Assembly (NCBI RefSeq): GCF_030148435.1
Contig: NZ_JASBTN010000061.1
Location: forward strand, 1 to 64,000
Reading direction: 5' to 3'
Origin: Aliiroseovarius sp.
GTDB lineage: Bacteria > Pseudomonadota > Alphaproteobacteria > Rhodobacterales > Rhodobacteraceae
Length of the DNA: 64,000 nucleotides
Within the stretch, counting starts at the first letter, position 1; each line of letters opens with the position of its first letter. The notes under the pieces are model-generated. The model worked only from the letters and a program-made list of their open reading frames with translations. It searched no databases and had not been told where the DNA came from. This document shows, piece after piece, positions 17,827 through 26,680 of this stretch. The position numbers and the translations under genes were made by a program.

Positions 17827-19057
17827 CGGTTCCCTCCTCGTCCATGAGGCCACGGCCGGTCGAAAACCGGTCGAGACGAAGTTTCGCGGCACTGTCATGC
17901 GGCTGGCCGTTGGCCAAGAGATGGGCCGTCGCCCAGCCCGAACCAGGCACCGCCTTGAAGCCGCCGTAGCACCAGCCGGTGTTCACGATCAGCCCCTCGA
18001 TGTGACAGGTGTCGATGATGGGTGAACCGTCCGGCGACATGTCCATGATACCACCCCAGCTGCGCAGAACGCGAGATTTTCCGATCGCGGGCATGAGAGT
18101 CATCGCGGCTTCCATCACATGTTCGGCCATCGGAAGGTTTCCGCGCGCCGCATAGGACGGGTAGAAATCGAGATCGCCCCCGAAGACCAGCCCGCCCTTG
18201 TCCGACTGGCTGATATAGAAGTGCCCCATGCCGAATGTGACCACCGTGTCGAGCGCGGGTTTCAGCCCCTCGGTGACAAAGGCCTGCAGCACGTGGCTTT
18301 CGACCGGCAGGCGCATGCCCGCCATGGCGGCGACCTGACCCGACCGGCCGGCGGCGACCATGGCGACCTTCCGGGCGCGGATCGGGCCGCGGGTTGTCTG
18401 CACACCGGTCACGCGGCCATTTTCCACGTCGATGCCGGTCACTTCGCATTGCTGGATCAGATCCACGCCGCGCCGGTCCGCCCCTCGGGCATAGCCCCAG
18501 GCCACCGCGTCGTGGCGTGCAGTGCCGCCGCGCGGGTGAAAAAGCCCGCCGTAGATCGGAAAGCGCGCATTGTCGAAATCCAGAAAAGGCACGTGTTTGC
18601 GCACCCCTTCGCGGTCCAGAAGCACCGCGTCATCGCCCTGGTTCACCATGGAGTTGCCGCGCCGCGCCGCGTAATCGCGCTGCCCGTCCGAATGGAACAG
18701 GTTGATGATGCCCCGCTGCGAATGCATGACGTTGTAGTTCAGCTCCTGCTCAAGCCCCTCCCAGAGGCTGAGCGAATGCGAATAGAATTCCGAATTGCCC
18801 GGCAGGTTGTAATTGGCGCGCACGATGGTGGTGTTGCGCCCGACATTTCCGCCCCCCAGATAGCCGCGTTCCAGCACCGCGACATTGGCGATGCCGTGTT
18901 TGGCCGCCAGGTAATAGGCGGTCGCCAGCCCGTGCCCGCCGCCACCGATGATGATGACGTCATACTCGGGTTTGGGCTCGGGGCTGCGCCAGGCCTTCTC
19001 CCACCCCTTGTTGCCGGTGAGCCCCTGTTTGAACACGGCCCAGGCAGAATATCGCAT
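17804..19057 (-). CDS. soxB: Sarcosine oxidase beta subunit
   Basis: The beta subunit oxidises sarcosine and binds FAD and covalent FMN. The 417-residue length is that of the family. The FAD-binding motif is at residues 34-45 (VIIIGGGGHGLATAYYLAA), the RHDAVAW segment (His182) probably carries the covalent FMN, and the C-terminal substrate region includes NTGWCYGGFKAVPGSG. The ATG at 19057 has AAGGAG 7 nt upstream; a longer in-frame extension has no family sequence. It is the first gene of the operon. The 169-bp upstream gap holds a CGACAGAAAACGTCG inverted repeat shared with the MttB-like gene elsewhere in the window. Confidence 0.96.
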   Translation of the reverse strand: MRYSAWAVFKQGLTGNKGWEKAWRSPEPKPEYDVIIIGGGGHGLATAYYLAAKHGIANVAVLERGYLGGGNVGRNTTIVRANYNLPGNSEFYSHSLSLWEGLEQELNYNVMHSQRGIINLFHSDGQRDYAARRGNSMVNQGDDAVLLDREGVRKHVPFLDFDNARFPIYGGLFHPRGGTARHDAVAWGYARGADRRGVDLIQQCEVTGIDVENGRVTGVQTTRGPIRARKVAMVAAGRSGQVAAMAGMRLPVESHVLQAFVTEGLKPALDTVVTFGMGHFYISQSDKGGLVFGGDLDFYPSYAARGNLPMAEHVMEAAMTLMPAIGKSRVLRSWGGIMDMSPDGSPIIDTCHIEGLIVNTGWCYGGFKAVPGSGWATAHLLANGQPHDSAAKLRLDRFSTGRGLMDEEGTGAQHNLH

Positions 19058-19142
19058 GTCGCTCTCCTTCGAGTCACGGTCGAGTGAACCGCGCCTTGGA
19101 CGGATTATCAAGCGGGTGGATGGCGAAACGAATGCCGCTTTG

Positions 19143-19157
19143 CGACAGAAAACGTCG
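19143..19157. promoter_or_regulatory. Inverted-repeat motif upstream of soxB
   Basis: CGACAGAAAACGTCG lies 86 bp before the soxB start codon. CGAC and GTCG are the inverted arms. The same layout, CGACAGAAGGTGTCG with the same TTT flanks, precedes the MttB-like gene (45690-45704). It is probably a binding site for a regulator of methylated-amine genes. Confidence 0.5.
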
Positions 19158-19226
19158 ATTTCAAGCTGTGACCTTCGGTGCGACCGGCCGGGACGATACC
19201 CAATCCCGGGAACCCGCGCGGCACCT

Positions 19227-19814
19227 TCATGCGGCGACCGAGCGGCGCACCATATCCCAATAGATTTCCTCGATCCGCTCCGGCGACAGGCGGCCACCCT
19301 CACGATACCAGGTGTTCACCCCGGTCAGCATGGCAATGACCGCCCAGGTGGCCAGCTTTGTATCGGGCACGGTGAACTCCCCGGCCCGAGCGCCATCCCG
19401 CAGGATGGCTTCGAGCCCGTCCTCGTAGCGGCGGCGCAACTGCTCGATGATGGCGAAATTGTCCGGCTCCAGGTTGCGCAGCTCCATATAGGCGATGAAC
19501 ACCGCGTCCGGCCGATCGAGGTGGAAGCGGATGTGAAAACGGGTAAAGGCCTCCAGCCGGTCGGCAGGGCTGCCCCCCCCGGGTTCGGCGGCCCAGGCGT
19601 CGAGCAACTCTTCCATGTGGCTCTTCATCAGGTCGAAGAGCAGGCTCTGCTTGTCCTTGGTATAGAGGTAGAGCGCGCCCGCCTGCACCCCCACCTCTGC
19701 CGCGATCTGGCGCATGGAGACGGCGGCAAACCCGTGGCGCGCAAACAGGCGCAGGGCGGCATCGCGCACCCTGGGTCCGGTGATTTCGCTGTGAGATCCT
19801 GTTTTTCGGGCCAT
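19227..19814 (-). CDS. TetR-family transcriptional regulator
   Basis: The 195-residue protein has the N-terminal TetR helix-turn-helix (ALRLFARHGFAAVSMRQIAAEVGVQAGALYLY split over residues 18-50), followed by an all-helical ligand domain. It lies immediately upstream of soxB on the same strand. No Shine-Dalgarno is visible before the ATG. A perfect palindrome, TGAACGATTGTTCA (19829-19842), stands 15 bp before the start and is a probable autoregulatory operator. Similar operators are known for TetR proteins that sense acyl-CoA-type ligands, but the ligand cannot be read from the sequence. Control of sox is possible but not shown. Confidence 0.88.
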   Translation of the reverse strand: MARKTGSHSEITGPRVRDAALRLFARHGFAAVSMRQIAAEVGVQAGALYLYTKDKQSLLFDLMKSHMEELLDAWAAEPGGGSPADRLEAFTRFHIRFHLDRPDAVFIAYMELRNLEPDNFAIIEQLRRRYEDGLEAILRDGARAGEFTVPDTKLATWAVIAMLTGVNTWYREGGRLSPERIEEIYWDMVRRSVAA

Positions 19815-19828
19815 GGGACCATCGTAAC

Positions 19829-19842
19829 TGAACGATTGTTCA
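19829..19842. promoter_or_regulatory. Palindromic TetR-type operator
   Basis: TGAAC-GATT-GTTCA is a perfect inverted repeat 15 bp upstream of the tetR start codon. Position and size suit autorepression by a TetR dimer. Confidence 0.55.
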
Positions 19843-19942
19843 AATCAAGCCGCCGCGTTGCGGCACCCCCGTGGCGGCAGGGTGTGGGCTCCCGCCCGCC
19901 GGGGCTGCCTGACGGCAGCCGCGCCGGTTGGGCATGGCTCAC

Positions 19943-19990
19943 GCTCACGCGTGAGCCTGATGCCTCCGGCGGGGATATTTGGAGAAAGAT
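19943..19990. repeat. Intergenic palindrome plus GC-rich spacer element
   Basis: GCTCACGCGTGAGC (19943-19956) is a perfect 14-bp palindrome, preceded by a partial extra copy (GGCTCACG at 19936-19943). It is followed by CCTCCGGCGGGGATATTTGG and an AAAGATGAAG tail. From memory, near-identical strings recur in intergenic regions of many Rhodobacteraceae; I cannot verify copy number here. Confidence 0.4.
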
Positions 19991-20111
19991 GAAGGGCATG
20001 GCGGAAGGTCGAGAGGCGGGTGCACTTGCATCGCGTGATAATTTGCAGGCGCTCCGCTGGCATCCCTGCCGGGTTCCGAAACCTGCTTGCCCCGGCAAGC
20101 CGCGCAGCGTT

Positions 20112-20456
20112 ATGGTCGCAACGACGAGCAATTGCGGACGGAAAGCCGAAACCTTGCGCCGGATCATCATGATAGCTCTGCTGGCCTTCGCCACCGGTTG
20201 TTCGAATGCGCCGCGCCTGGACACCGGCATGTCTGCCCGTGCCCGGGCGGCAGCCTACCCCGCGCTTGTGCCGCTTGGTCCCTTGCTGGCGGGGATTTCG
20301 CAGGAGCCCGGCAGCTACAGCCCTACTCTCCTGACCGGCAACCTTCCGGCCCGCGCTGCGGCCCTGCGTGCCCGCGCCGCCCGCCTGCGGGGGACCGTCG
20401 TGGACACCGCCGCCCGTGACCGAATGCGCGCCGCCATCGCCCGGCACGCCCGATAG
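20112..20456 (+). CDS. Small putative lipoprotein
   Basis: The 114-residue protein begins with a basic segment (RKAETLRR), a hydrophobic run (IIMIALLAFA) and a lipobox ending in the cysteine at residue 30 (FATGC), so it is probably anchored in a membrane. The rest is Ala/Arg-rich with no recognised domain. An internal ATG at 20169 would leave too short a leader. No ribosome site is visible, and the start is uncertain. It precedes hom on the same strand by about 90 bp. Confidence 0.55.
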   Translation: MVATTSNCGRKAETLRRIIMIALLAFATGCSNAPRLDTGMSARARAAAYPALVPLGPLLAGISQEPGSYSPTLLTGNLPARAAALRARAARLRGTVVDTAARDRMRAAIARHAR

Positions 20457-20548
20457 GGCAGCCTTCACCCCGTTCTTCTCATTGCACCCCCTGCCCGCTT
20501 TGGGTAACAGACCTGCGAACAGATCAGCCAATTCCACGGGAGAGCGAC

Positions 20549-21835
20549 ATGACCCAACCCCTTCGCCTTGGCATTGCCGGACTGGGCACCGTCGGTATCG
20601 GCGTGGTCAAGATCGTCAAGAAACACGCCCAGTTGCTGGAGGCCCGTTCCGGCCGTCCGGTAACGATCAGTGCCGTTTCCGCGCGGTCCAGAAACAAGAA
20701 CCGCGACATCGACATTTCGCAGTTCGCCTGGGAAGACGATCCGGTCGCCCTGGCAACCCGTGACGATGTCGACGTCTTTGTCGAGTTGATGGGGGGCTCG
20801 GAAGGTCCGGCCAAGGCATCGGTAGAGGCCGCCATTGCGGCGGGCAAACATGTTGTCACCGCCAACAAGGCGCTGTTGGCGCATCACGGCCAGGAGCTGG
20901 CCCGATCTGCCGAAGCCAAGGGCGTGATCCTGCGGTTCGAGGCCGCGGTGGCGGGCGGTATCCCGGTGATCAAGGCCCTGACAGAAGGGCTGGCGGGCAA
21001 CGAGATCGACCGCGTCATGGGCGTGATGAACGGCACCTGCAACTACATCCTGACCCGGATGTATGACGCCGACCTGCCCTATGACGTGGTGTTCGAGGAA
21101 GCCAACCAGCTGGGCTATCTCGAAGCCGATCCGAACCTCGACGTGGGCGGGATCGACGCGGGTCACAAGCTCGCGCTGCTGGCGGCCATTGCCTTCGGCA
21201 CCCAGGTGAATTTCGACGCGATGGAGCTGGAGGGCATTCAGCGCATCCAGATCGCCGATATCGAGCACGCCGCCGACATGGGCTACCGCATCAAGCTGCT
21301 GGGCGTGGCGCAGATGACCGGCCGTGGGCTGGAACAACGCATGTCGCCCTGCCTGGTGCCGGCAAGCTCGCCGCTGGGGCAGCTGGAGGGCGGCACCAAC
21401 ATGGTGGTGATCGAGGGCGACTCGATCGGTCAGGTCGTGCTGCGCGGCCCCGGCGCGGGCGAAGGTCCGACCGCAAGCGCCGTGATGGGCGATGTGATGG
21501 ACCTGGCGCGCGGCTTTGCCGTGACGACTTTCGGCCAGCCGGCAGACACCCTGCGCCCGGTGCGCGGCGTGAAGGCGACCAAATCCGCGCCCTACTACCT
21601 GCGCATGACGCTTTTGGACAAGCCGGGCGCCATGGCCAAGGTCGCCTCGGTCCTGGGCGACGCGGGTGTCTCGATCGACCGCATGCGCCAGTACGGACAC
21701 GAGGACAAGACCGCGCCTGTGCTGATCGTCACCCACAAGACCACCCGCGACAGCCTGGACATGGCCCTGTCCGGCCTGGAGGAAACCGGCGTGGTCGAAG
21801 GGGCGCCGGTGGCGATCCGGATCGAAGAGGTCTGA
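20549..21835 (+). CDS. hom: Homoserine dehydrogenase
   Basis: Hom reduces aspartate semialdehyde to homoserine, the branch point to threonine and methionine. The 428-residue protein shows the N-terminal Rossmann motif (GIAGLGTVGIGVVKIV), the catalytic domain (VTANKALLAHHG; GIDAGHKLALLAAIAFG) and a C-terminal ACT regulatory domain beginning at YLRMTLLDKPGAMAKVASVL, the usual threonine-feedback site. GGGAGA precedes the ATG at good spacing. A likely terminator follows at 21879. In relatives hom lies close to glpX and recJ; here a lower-GC gene intervenes. Confidence 0.97.
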   Translation: MTQPLRLGIAGLGTVGIGVVKIVKKHAQLLEARSGRPVTISAVSARSRNKNRDIDISQFAWEDDPVALATRDDVDVFVELMGGSEGPAKASVEAAIAAGKHVVTANKALLAHHGQELARSAEAKGVILRFEAAVAGGIPVIKALTEGLAGNEIDRVMGVMNGTCNYILTRMYDADLPYDVVFEEANQLGYLEADPNLDVGGIDAGHKLALLAAIAFGTQVNFDAMELEGIQRIQIADIEHAADMGYRIKLLGVAQMTGRGLEQRMSPCLVPASSPLGQLEGGTNMVVIEGDSIGQVVLRGPGAGEGPTASAVMGDVMDLARGFAVTTFGQPADTLRPVRGVKATKSAPYYLRMTLLDKPGAMAKVASVLGDAGVSIDRMRQYGHEDKTAPVLIVTHKTTRDSLDMALSGLEETGVVEGAPVAIRIEEV

Positions 21836-21878
21836 GGGCGCAGCTCCGCTACTCGCGCCATCCCCAAATAGTCAGACG

Positions 21879-21905
21879 CCTCCGCAGCCGCCGCGGGGGT
21901 GTTTT
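21879..21905 (+). terminator. Probable terminator of hom
   Basis: CCTCCGC (21879-21885) pairs with GCGGGGG (21893-21899), with one T-G wobble, over a 7-nt loop, and TGTTTT follows. Confidence 0.6.
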
Positions 21906-22013
21906 CCATTTTAGAGTCCGAAATGCGGGACGAAGCTGCCCCTCGGGACTTCTTTTGTTCTAACGAAATTCCCATGGTACTATTTGCTATCCGAAGGCAA
22001 CTTGGAGGTGGCC

Positions 22014-22949
22014 ATGGCTCTTCACAGAGACAGTATTCCGCAGATCAATGGCGGCGTGTTCCTCGACTATGCTGGCATGGAAACTGACATAATCTTTTCC
22101 AAGGGCATGGAGTTGCCCGGCTTTGCGTCCTACCCCCTTTTGGAATCGGAAGATGGGCGCAAGATGCTCGCCGAATACATGCGGGCATTCATAGAGGTTA
22201 GCAGGTCCCACGGTGCAGGCGTCATCATTGAAAGCCCGACTTGGCTAGCCAACAGGGACCGCGCGGCGCCATTGGGTTACTCGCCAAAAGACCTAGCTGC
22301 TCTGAACCGGCAGGCCATCGCACTCGTGTCAAAAGTTCGCTCAGAGGCGGGCGATCTTCCCACGATTATCTGCGGCATCATCGGGCCGCGTGACGACGCC
22401 TACGCCCCCACGGAACAAATGACTGCAAAGGAGGCTGAGGCCTATCACGCGGAACAGGTCAATGTTCTGGCTGAAACGGAGGCCGACATCATCGGGGGTT
22501 ACACTGTTGCATATCCTGCTGAGGCAATCGGCATGGTTCAGGCGATCAAGAAAACTGGCATGCCCGCGATGATTTCATTCACCGTTGAGACAAACGGCAG
22601 GCTACCCACAGGCGAGACGGTGGGCGAAGCAATCGAACAAGTGGACGCCGCCACCGATGGTTTTGCGAGCTATTTCATGATCAATTGCGCACATCCCGAC
22701 CACTTCGTCGACATCCTCTCGGATGAGCCTTGGATGCAGCGCCTACGAGGCGTCATGGCAAACGCATCGCGATGCAGCCATGCGGAACTAGACGAAGCAA
22801 CAGAGCTTGATGACGGTGACCCGGTGGAACTTGGACAACAGCTCGCCGAAATTCACGGAAATCATTCCCAGATCAGCATTCTAGGGGGATGCTGCGGCAC
22901 AGACATGCGCCATCTAAACCAGATCGCGAAGTCGGCCATCACCAACTGA
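22014..22949 (+). CDS. Homocysteine S-methyltransferase family protein
   Basis: The 311-residue protein is a zinc-dependent methyltransferase of the MHT/BHMT family, which moves a methyl group from S-methylmethionine, betaine or a similar donor to a thiol. The zinc ligands are present: an Asn-Cys in MINCAHPDHF and the double cysteine in GGCCGTD near the C-terminus. The ATG at 22014 follows GGAGG by 5 nt. Donor and acceptor cannot be told from sequence. Position after hom fits methionine metabolism, but base composition is lower in GC than hom and glpX on either side, which points to insertion between them. The leader has a short hairpin around AGTCCGA/TCGGGACT (about 21914-21951). Confidence 0.85.
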   Translation: MALHRDSIPQINGGVFLDYAGMETDIIFSKGMELPGFASYPLLESEDGRKMLAEYMRAFIEVSRSHGAGVIIESPTWLANRDRAAPLGYSPKDLAALNRQAIALVSKVRSEAGDLPTIICGIIGPRDDAYAPTEQMTAKEAEAYHAEQVNVLAETEADIIGGYTVAYPAEAIGMVQAIKKTGMPAMISFTVETNGRLPTGETVGEAIEQVDAATDGFASYFMINCAHPDHFVDILSDEPWMQRLRGVMANASRCSHAELDEATELDDGDPVELGQQLAEIHGNHSQISILGGCCGTDMRHLNQIAKSAITN

Positions 22950-23326
22950 ATCGCCAAAAGAACACCACGTAGGATGACCGCTTCGGGCTCGAACCCGCCG
23001 TTGAGACTTGTCCAATTCCACAGGCTCCAACAGGATCTTCCACATCTCTTCAGGAAACCTCCCCGACGACACGCACAGTTTAGCAGCGCCGCCTTTCCCC
23101 CCACCGGGGCTGCGGGCGCAACGTCCGAACAGGCCACACCGCCCACCAGGCCGCCACCGCGAAGGTCCCGCGGGGACCGAGCGCCCGCGCCTTGCTGGGG
23201 CGCGAGCCGCAGGCGAGGACGATTTGCCCCCCAAATCACCCAACCGAAAACACCCCTTCCCGCTTGCCCCGGCGCCACGTGCGCACTAAACCGGCCTTTA
23301 ACGCTTATTTGAAAGGACGTCCTCCC
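22950..23326. other. Intergenic region before glpX, no gene supported
   Basis: The stretch of about 375 bp has no frame with gene-like content. It contains two short perfect hairpins, GGTCCC-GCG-GGGACC (23164-23178) and GATTTG-CCCCC-CAAATC (23221-23237). It is very GC-rich in the middle. The last 30 bp carry the glpX ribosome site. No promoter was confidently located. Confidence 0.4.
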
Positions 23327-24298
23327 ATGGCTGACAAAGTCGTCTTTGCCGACCGCATGCTCTCGCTGGGCCTTGCCCGTGTTTCCGAAGCCGCCGCGAC
23401 CGCTTCGGCCACCCTGGTCGGCCATGGTGACGAAAAGGCCGCCGACCAGGCAGCGGTGAACGCCATGCGCGACCAGCTGAACCTGCTCGACATCAAGGGC
23501 ACGGTCGTCATTGGCGAAGGCGAACGCGACGAGGCGCCGATGCTGTATATCGGCGAGGAAGTCGGCTCCGGCGAAGGCCCCGAGGTGGACATTGCGCTCG
23601 ACCCGCTGGAAGGCACCACCCTGACCGCCAAGGACATGCCCAACGCGCTGACCGTCATCGCCATGGCCCCGCGCGGCACGCTGCTGCATGCCCCGGACGT
23701 CTATATGGAAAAACTGGCGATTGGCCCGGGCTATCCCAAAGACGTGGTCAGCCTGGAAATGTGCCCGTCAGAGCGGGTCAAGGCGCTTGCCGCCGCCCGT
23801 GGCTGCAAGTCCAACGACATCACCGTTTGCGTGCTGGAACGCCCGCGCCACGAGGAAATGATCGCCGACATCCGTTCGACCGGCGCCGCGATCCGCCTGA
23901 TCACCGACGGCGACGTCGCTGGCGTGATCCACTGTGCCGAGGCCGACATCACCGGTATCGACATGTACATGGGCCGTGGCGGTGCGCCCGAGGGTGTGCT
24001 GGCGGCCTCCGCGCTGAAATGCATGGGGGGACAGATGTGGGGGCAGCTGACCTTCCGCAACGACGACGAACGCGGCCGCGCCCTGAAGGCCGGCATCACC
24101 GATCTGGACCGCGTCTATTCGCGCGACGAGATGGTCACGGCCGACGTGATCTTTTCGGCCACCGGCGTGACCGACGGGTCGGTCGTGCAGGGCATCAAGC
24201 GCGAGCCCGGCTGGCTGACCACCGAAACCCTGCTGATGCGGTCGAAAACCGGCTCGGTGCGCCGCATGATCTACAAGAACCCGGTAAACGACCACTGA
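23327..24298 (+). CDS. glpX: Class II fructose-1,6-bisphosphatase GlpX
   Basis: GlpX hydrolyses fructose-1,6-bisphosphate in gluconeogenesis. At 323 residues the protein shows the metal-binding motif VVIGEGERDEAPMLYIGEEV, ALDPLEGTT and the conserved GRGGAPEGVLAASALKCMGG. AAAGGA lies upstream of the ATG at 23327. Its stop overlaps the next start (TGATG at 24296-24300), so glpX, the hydrolase gene and recJ form one unit. Confidence 0.97.
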   Translation: MADKVVFADRMLSLGLARVSEAAATASATLVGHGDEKAADQAAVNAMRDQLNLLDIKGTVVIGEGERDEAPMLYIGEEVGSGEGPEVDIALDPLEGTTLTAKDMPNALTVIAMAPRGTLLHAPDVYMEKLAIGPGYPKDVVSLEMCPSERVKALAAARGCKSNDITVCVLERPRHEEMIADIRSTGAAIRLITDGDVAGVIHCAEADITGIDMYMGRGGAPEGVLAASALKCMGGQMWGQLTFRNDDERGRALKAGITDLDRVYSRDEMVTADVIFSATGVTDGSVVQGIKREPGWLTTETLLMRSKTGSVRRMIYKNPVNDH

Positions 24299-24855
24299 TG
24301 GCGTCCCCGCGCGCGCTGATCCTGATCGACATCCAGCAGGGGTTCGACGCCCCCGTCTGGGGCGCGCGCAACAATCCGGGGGCCGAGGCGAACGCCGCGC
24401 GGCTGCTTGACCACTGGCGGGCCCGTTCGTGGCCCATCTTTCACATCCAGCACCTATCGGTCACACCGGGTAGCCCGCTGAACCCGGACGGAGGGCGGAT
24501 CGATTTCAAACCAGAGGTCGCCCCCCGGCCCGGCGAAACGGTTTTGGGCAAACAGGTGAACTCCGCCTTCATCGGCACCGATCTGGACGCGCGCCTGCGG
24601 GGCGGCGGGACCGAAGCCGTGACCATCTGCGGGCTGACCACGCCGCATTGCGTCTCCACCACCACCCGCATGGCTGCAAACCTTGGGTTTCAGGTCGAAC
24701 TGGTCCATGACGCCTGCGCCGCTGTGGCAGCAGGGGCGGATGCGTCCTGGCGTGGTGGAGCGGGCTCGGATCCCGCGTTGATCCATCAGGCCGCGCTTGA
24801 CCATCTGCATGGTGAATTCGCCTGTGTGATCTCCACCGAAGAGGCCCTGTCTTGA
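24298..24855 (+). CDS. Isochorismatase-like cysteine hydrolase
   Basis: The 185-residue protein is an isochorismatase-fold hydrolase. The Asp-Lys-Cys triad is visible at Asp11 (LILIDIQQGF), Lys85 (LGKQVNSAF) and Cys118 (TTPHCVSTT). Members act on amides, nicotinamide and related compounds; the substrate here is unknown. The start overlaps the glpX stop by one base, and its stop overlaps the recJ TTG start, so it is translationally coupled on both sides. Confidence 0.88.
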   Translation: MASPRALILIDIQQGFDAPVWGARNNPGAEANAARLLDHWRARSWPIFHIQHLSVTPGSPLNPDGGRIDFKPEVAPRPGETVLGKQVNSAFIGTDLDARLRGGGTEAVTICGLTTPHCVSTTTRMAANLGFQVELVHDACAAVAAGADASWRGGAGSDPALIHQAALDHLHGEFACVISTEEALS

Positions 24856-26606
24856 GTGATTTCCTGAATGTTTCCAGCTCCCTGACCGGCCGCCGCTGGG
24901 TCGGGCTTGACCTCGAAACCCAGCGCGCCGCCGAAGCGATGGCCCAGGCGACCACCCTGCCCGCGCCAGTCTGTACCGTGCTGGCCCGGCGCGGCGTGGC
25001 CACCGAGGACGCGCAGAGCTTCCTCGAACCCACCCTGCGCGACCTGTTGCCCGATCCGCGCGGGTTGAAGGATATGGAGGCCGCCGCCGCCCGCACCCTC
25101 ACGGCGCTGGACAGGGGCGAGCGCATCGCGATCTTTGCCGATTATGACGTCGACGGCGCGACCTCGGCCACGCTGCTGATCGACTGGTTCCGTCAGGCGG
25201 GCCAGCGCGTCACGCTCTACATCCCCGATCGGATCGACGAGGGCTACGGCCCCAATGTCCCGGCGATGGAGGAGCTGGCCGCCAGTCATAGCCTGATCAT
25301 CTGTGTCGACTGCGGTACGCTGTCCCACGAGCCCATCGCGGCGGCCAGGGCCAAGGGCGCCGACGTGGTTGTTCTGGACCACCACCTGGGCGGCGAGACC
25401 CTGCCCCCCGCGCTGGCCGTGGTGAACCCCAACCGCCAGGACGAGGCCGACGCGCCCGGCTACCTCTGCGCCGCCGGGGTGGTCTTTCTGATGCTGGTCG
25501 AGATGGGACGGCAATTGCGCGAGGCGGGCAAGCCAGGGCCGGACCTGATGTCCATGCTGGACCTCGTGGCGCTTGGCACCGTGGCCGATGTTGCGCCGCT
25601 GGTCGATGCCAACCGTGCCTTCGTACGCCAGGGGTTGAAGGTCATGGCCCGGCGCGCCCGCGTGGGGCTGGTGGCGCTGGCCGATGTCAGCCGCATGAAC
25701 GAGGCGCCGAAACCCTATCACCTGGGCTTTCTGCTGGGCCCGCGCATCAACGCTGGTGGCCGCATCGGTCAGGCCGACCTGGGCGCGCGGCTGCTGGCCA
25801 CGCAGGACCCGCATGAGGCCGCCGCGCTGGCCGAACGGCTCGATCAGCTGAACTCCGAGCGGCGCGAGATCGAGGATGCGGTGCGCCAGAACGCGCTCGC
25901 GCAAGCCGAGGCACGCGGGCCGGAGGCGCCGCTGGTCTGGGCCGCCGATGACGGCTGGCACCCGGGCGTGGTTGGCATTGTCGCCTCGCGCCTCAAGGAG
26001 ACCACCAACCGGCCCGCCGTGGTGATCGGTTTCGACGGCGATGACGGCAAGGGTTCGGGCCGCTCGATCTCGGGCGTGGACCTGGGCGCATCCATTCAAC
26101 GCCTGGCCGCCGAAGGGCTGATCCAGAAGGGCGGCGGGCACAAGATGGCCGCTGGCCTGTCCCTGTCGCGCGCGCAGCTTGACCCGGCGATGGAACGGCT
26201 GTCCGAACTGCTGGCAAAACAGGGCGCGGGGGATGCAGGACCGGCGGACCTGAAGCTCGACAGCCTGATGATGCCCGGCGCGGTCACGCCCGAACTGATC
26301 GAACAGATCGAGGCCGCCGGCCCCTTCGGTGCGGGCGCCCCCGGCCCGCGTTTCGCCTTTCCGGACGTGAAGATCCATTTCACCAAACGGGTTGGCACCG
26401 GCCACCTGAAAGTCACCTTCGGCGACGGCTTGTCCGCGCGGCTCGACGCCATCGCTTTCGGCGCATTCGACACCGATCTGGGCCCCGCCCTGGAAGCCCA
26501 TGACGGCGCCCGATTCCACCTGGCAGGCCGGCTGGAGCTGAACGTCTGGCAAGGCCGGGTTTCCCCCCAATTGCGGCTGGAAGACGCCGCCCGCGCCGGG
26601 GGTTGA
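24852..26606 (+). CDS. recJ: Single-stranded-DNA exonuclease RecJ
   Basis: RecJ degrades single-stranded DNA 5' to 3' in recombination and repair. The 584-residue protein has the DHH phosphoesterase motifs (IFADYDVDGATSATLLIDW; CVDCGT; VVLDHH at about residue 178) and the DHHA1 region (KGSGRSISGVDLG; KGGGHKMAAGLS) with a C-terminal OB-type domain. It starts at a TTG overlapping the previous stop (24852-24855); no in-frame ATG lies near. tRNA-Glu follows 74 bp after the stop with its own promoter. Confidence 0.95.
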   Translation: MSDFLNVSSSLTGRRWVGLDLETQRAAEAMAQATTLPAPVCTVLARRGVATEDAQSFLEPTLRDLLPDPRGLKDMEAAAARTLTALDRGERIAIFADYDVDGATSATLLIDWFRQAGQRVTLYIPDRIDEGYGPNVPAMEELAASHSLIICVDCGTLSHEPIAAARAKGADVVVLDHHLGGETLPPALAVVNPNRQDEADAPGYLCAAGVVFLMLVEMGRQLREAGKPGPDLMSMLDLVALGTVADVAPLVDANRAFVRQGLKVMARRARVGLVALADVSRMNEAPKPYHLGFLLGPRINAGGRIGQADLGARLLATQDPHEAAALAERLDQLNSERREIEDAVRQNALAQAEARGPEAPLVWAADDGWHPGVVGIVASRLKETTNRPAVVIGFDGDDGKGSGRSISGVDLGASIQRLAAEGLIQKGGGHKMAAGLSLSRAQLDPAMERLSELLAKQGAGDAGPADLKLDSLMMPGAVTPELIEQIEAAGPFGAGAPGPRFAFPDVKIHFTKRVGTGHLKVTFGDGLSARLDAIAFGAFDTDLGPALEAHDGARFHLAGRLELNVWQGRVSPQLRLEDAARAGG

Positions 26607-26635
26607 TTTTTTCGCCCCAGGAACAAAATCCCACT

Positions 26636-26663
26636 TGCGCCCCCCGCGGCTTTTCCCTAGAAC
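26636..26663 (+). promoter_or_regulatory. Promoter of the first tRNA-Glu
   Basis: TTGCGC (26636-26641) and TAGAAC (26658-26663) are separated by 16 bp. The block TTTTCCCTAGAACCCGCCTC and the bases up to the tRNA are identical in front of the second tRNA-Glu, which supports function. Confidence 0.65.
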
Positions 26664-26680
26664 CCGCCTCACCACAGCGT

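Noticed and set aside
18948-20456. A single 502-codon plus-strand frame across soxB upstream, tetR and the lipoprotein
   Set aside because: It runs antisense through soxB and tetR. Only its last part, with a lipoprotein signal, looks real, and that was annotated separately.
21836-22013. SAM riboswitch ahead of the methyltransferase gene
   Set aside because: A hairpin is present, but I could not match the conserved core of SAM-II or other SAM riboswitches.
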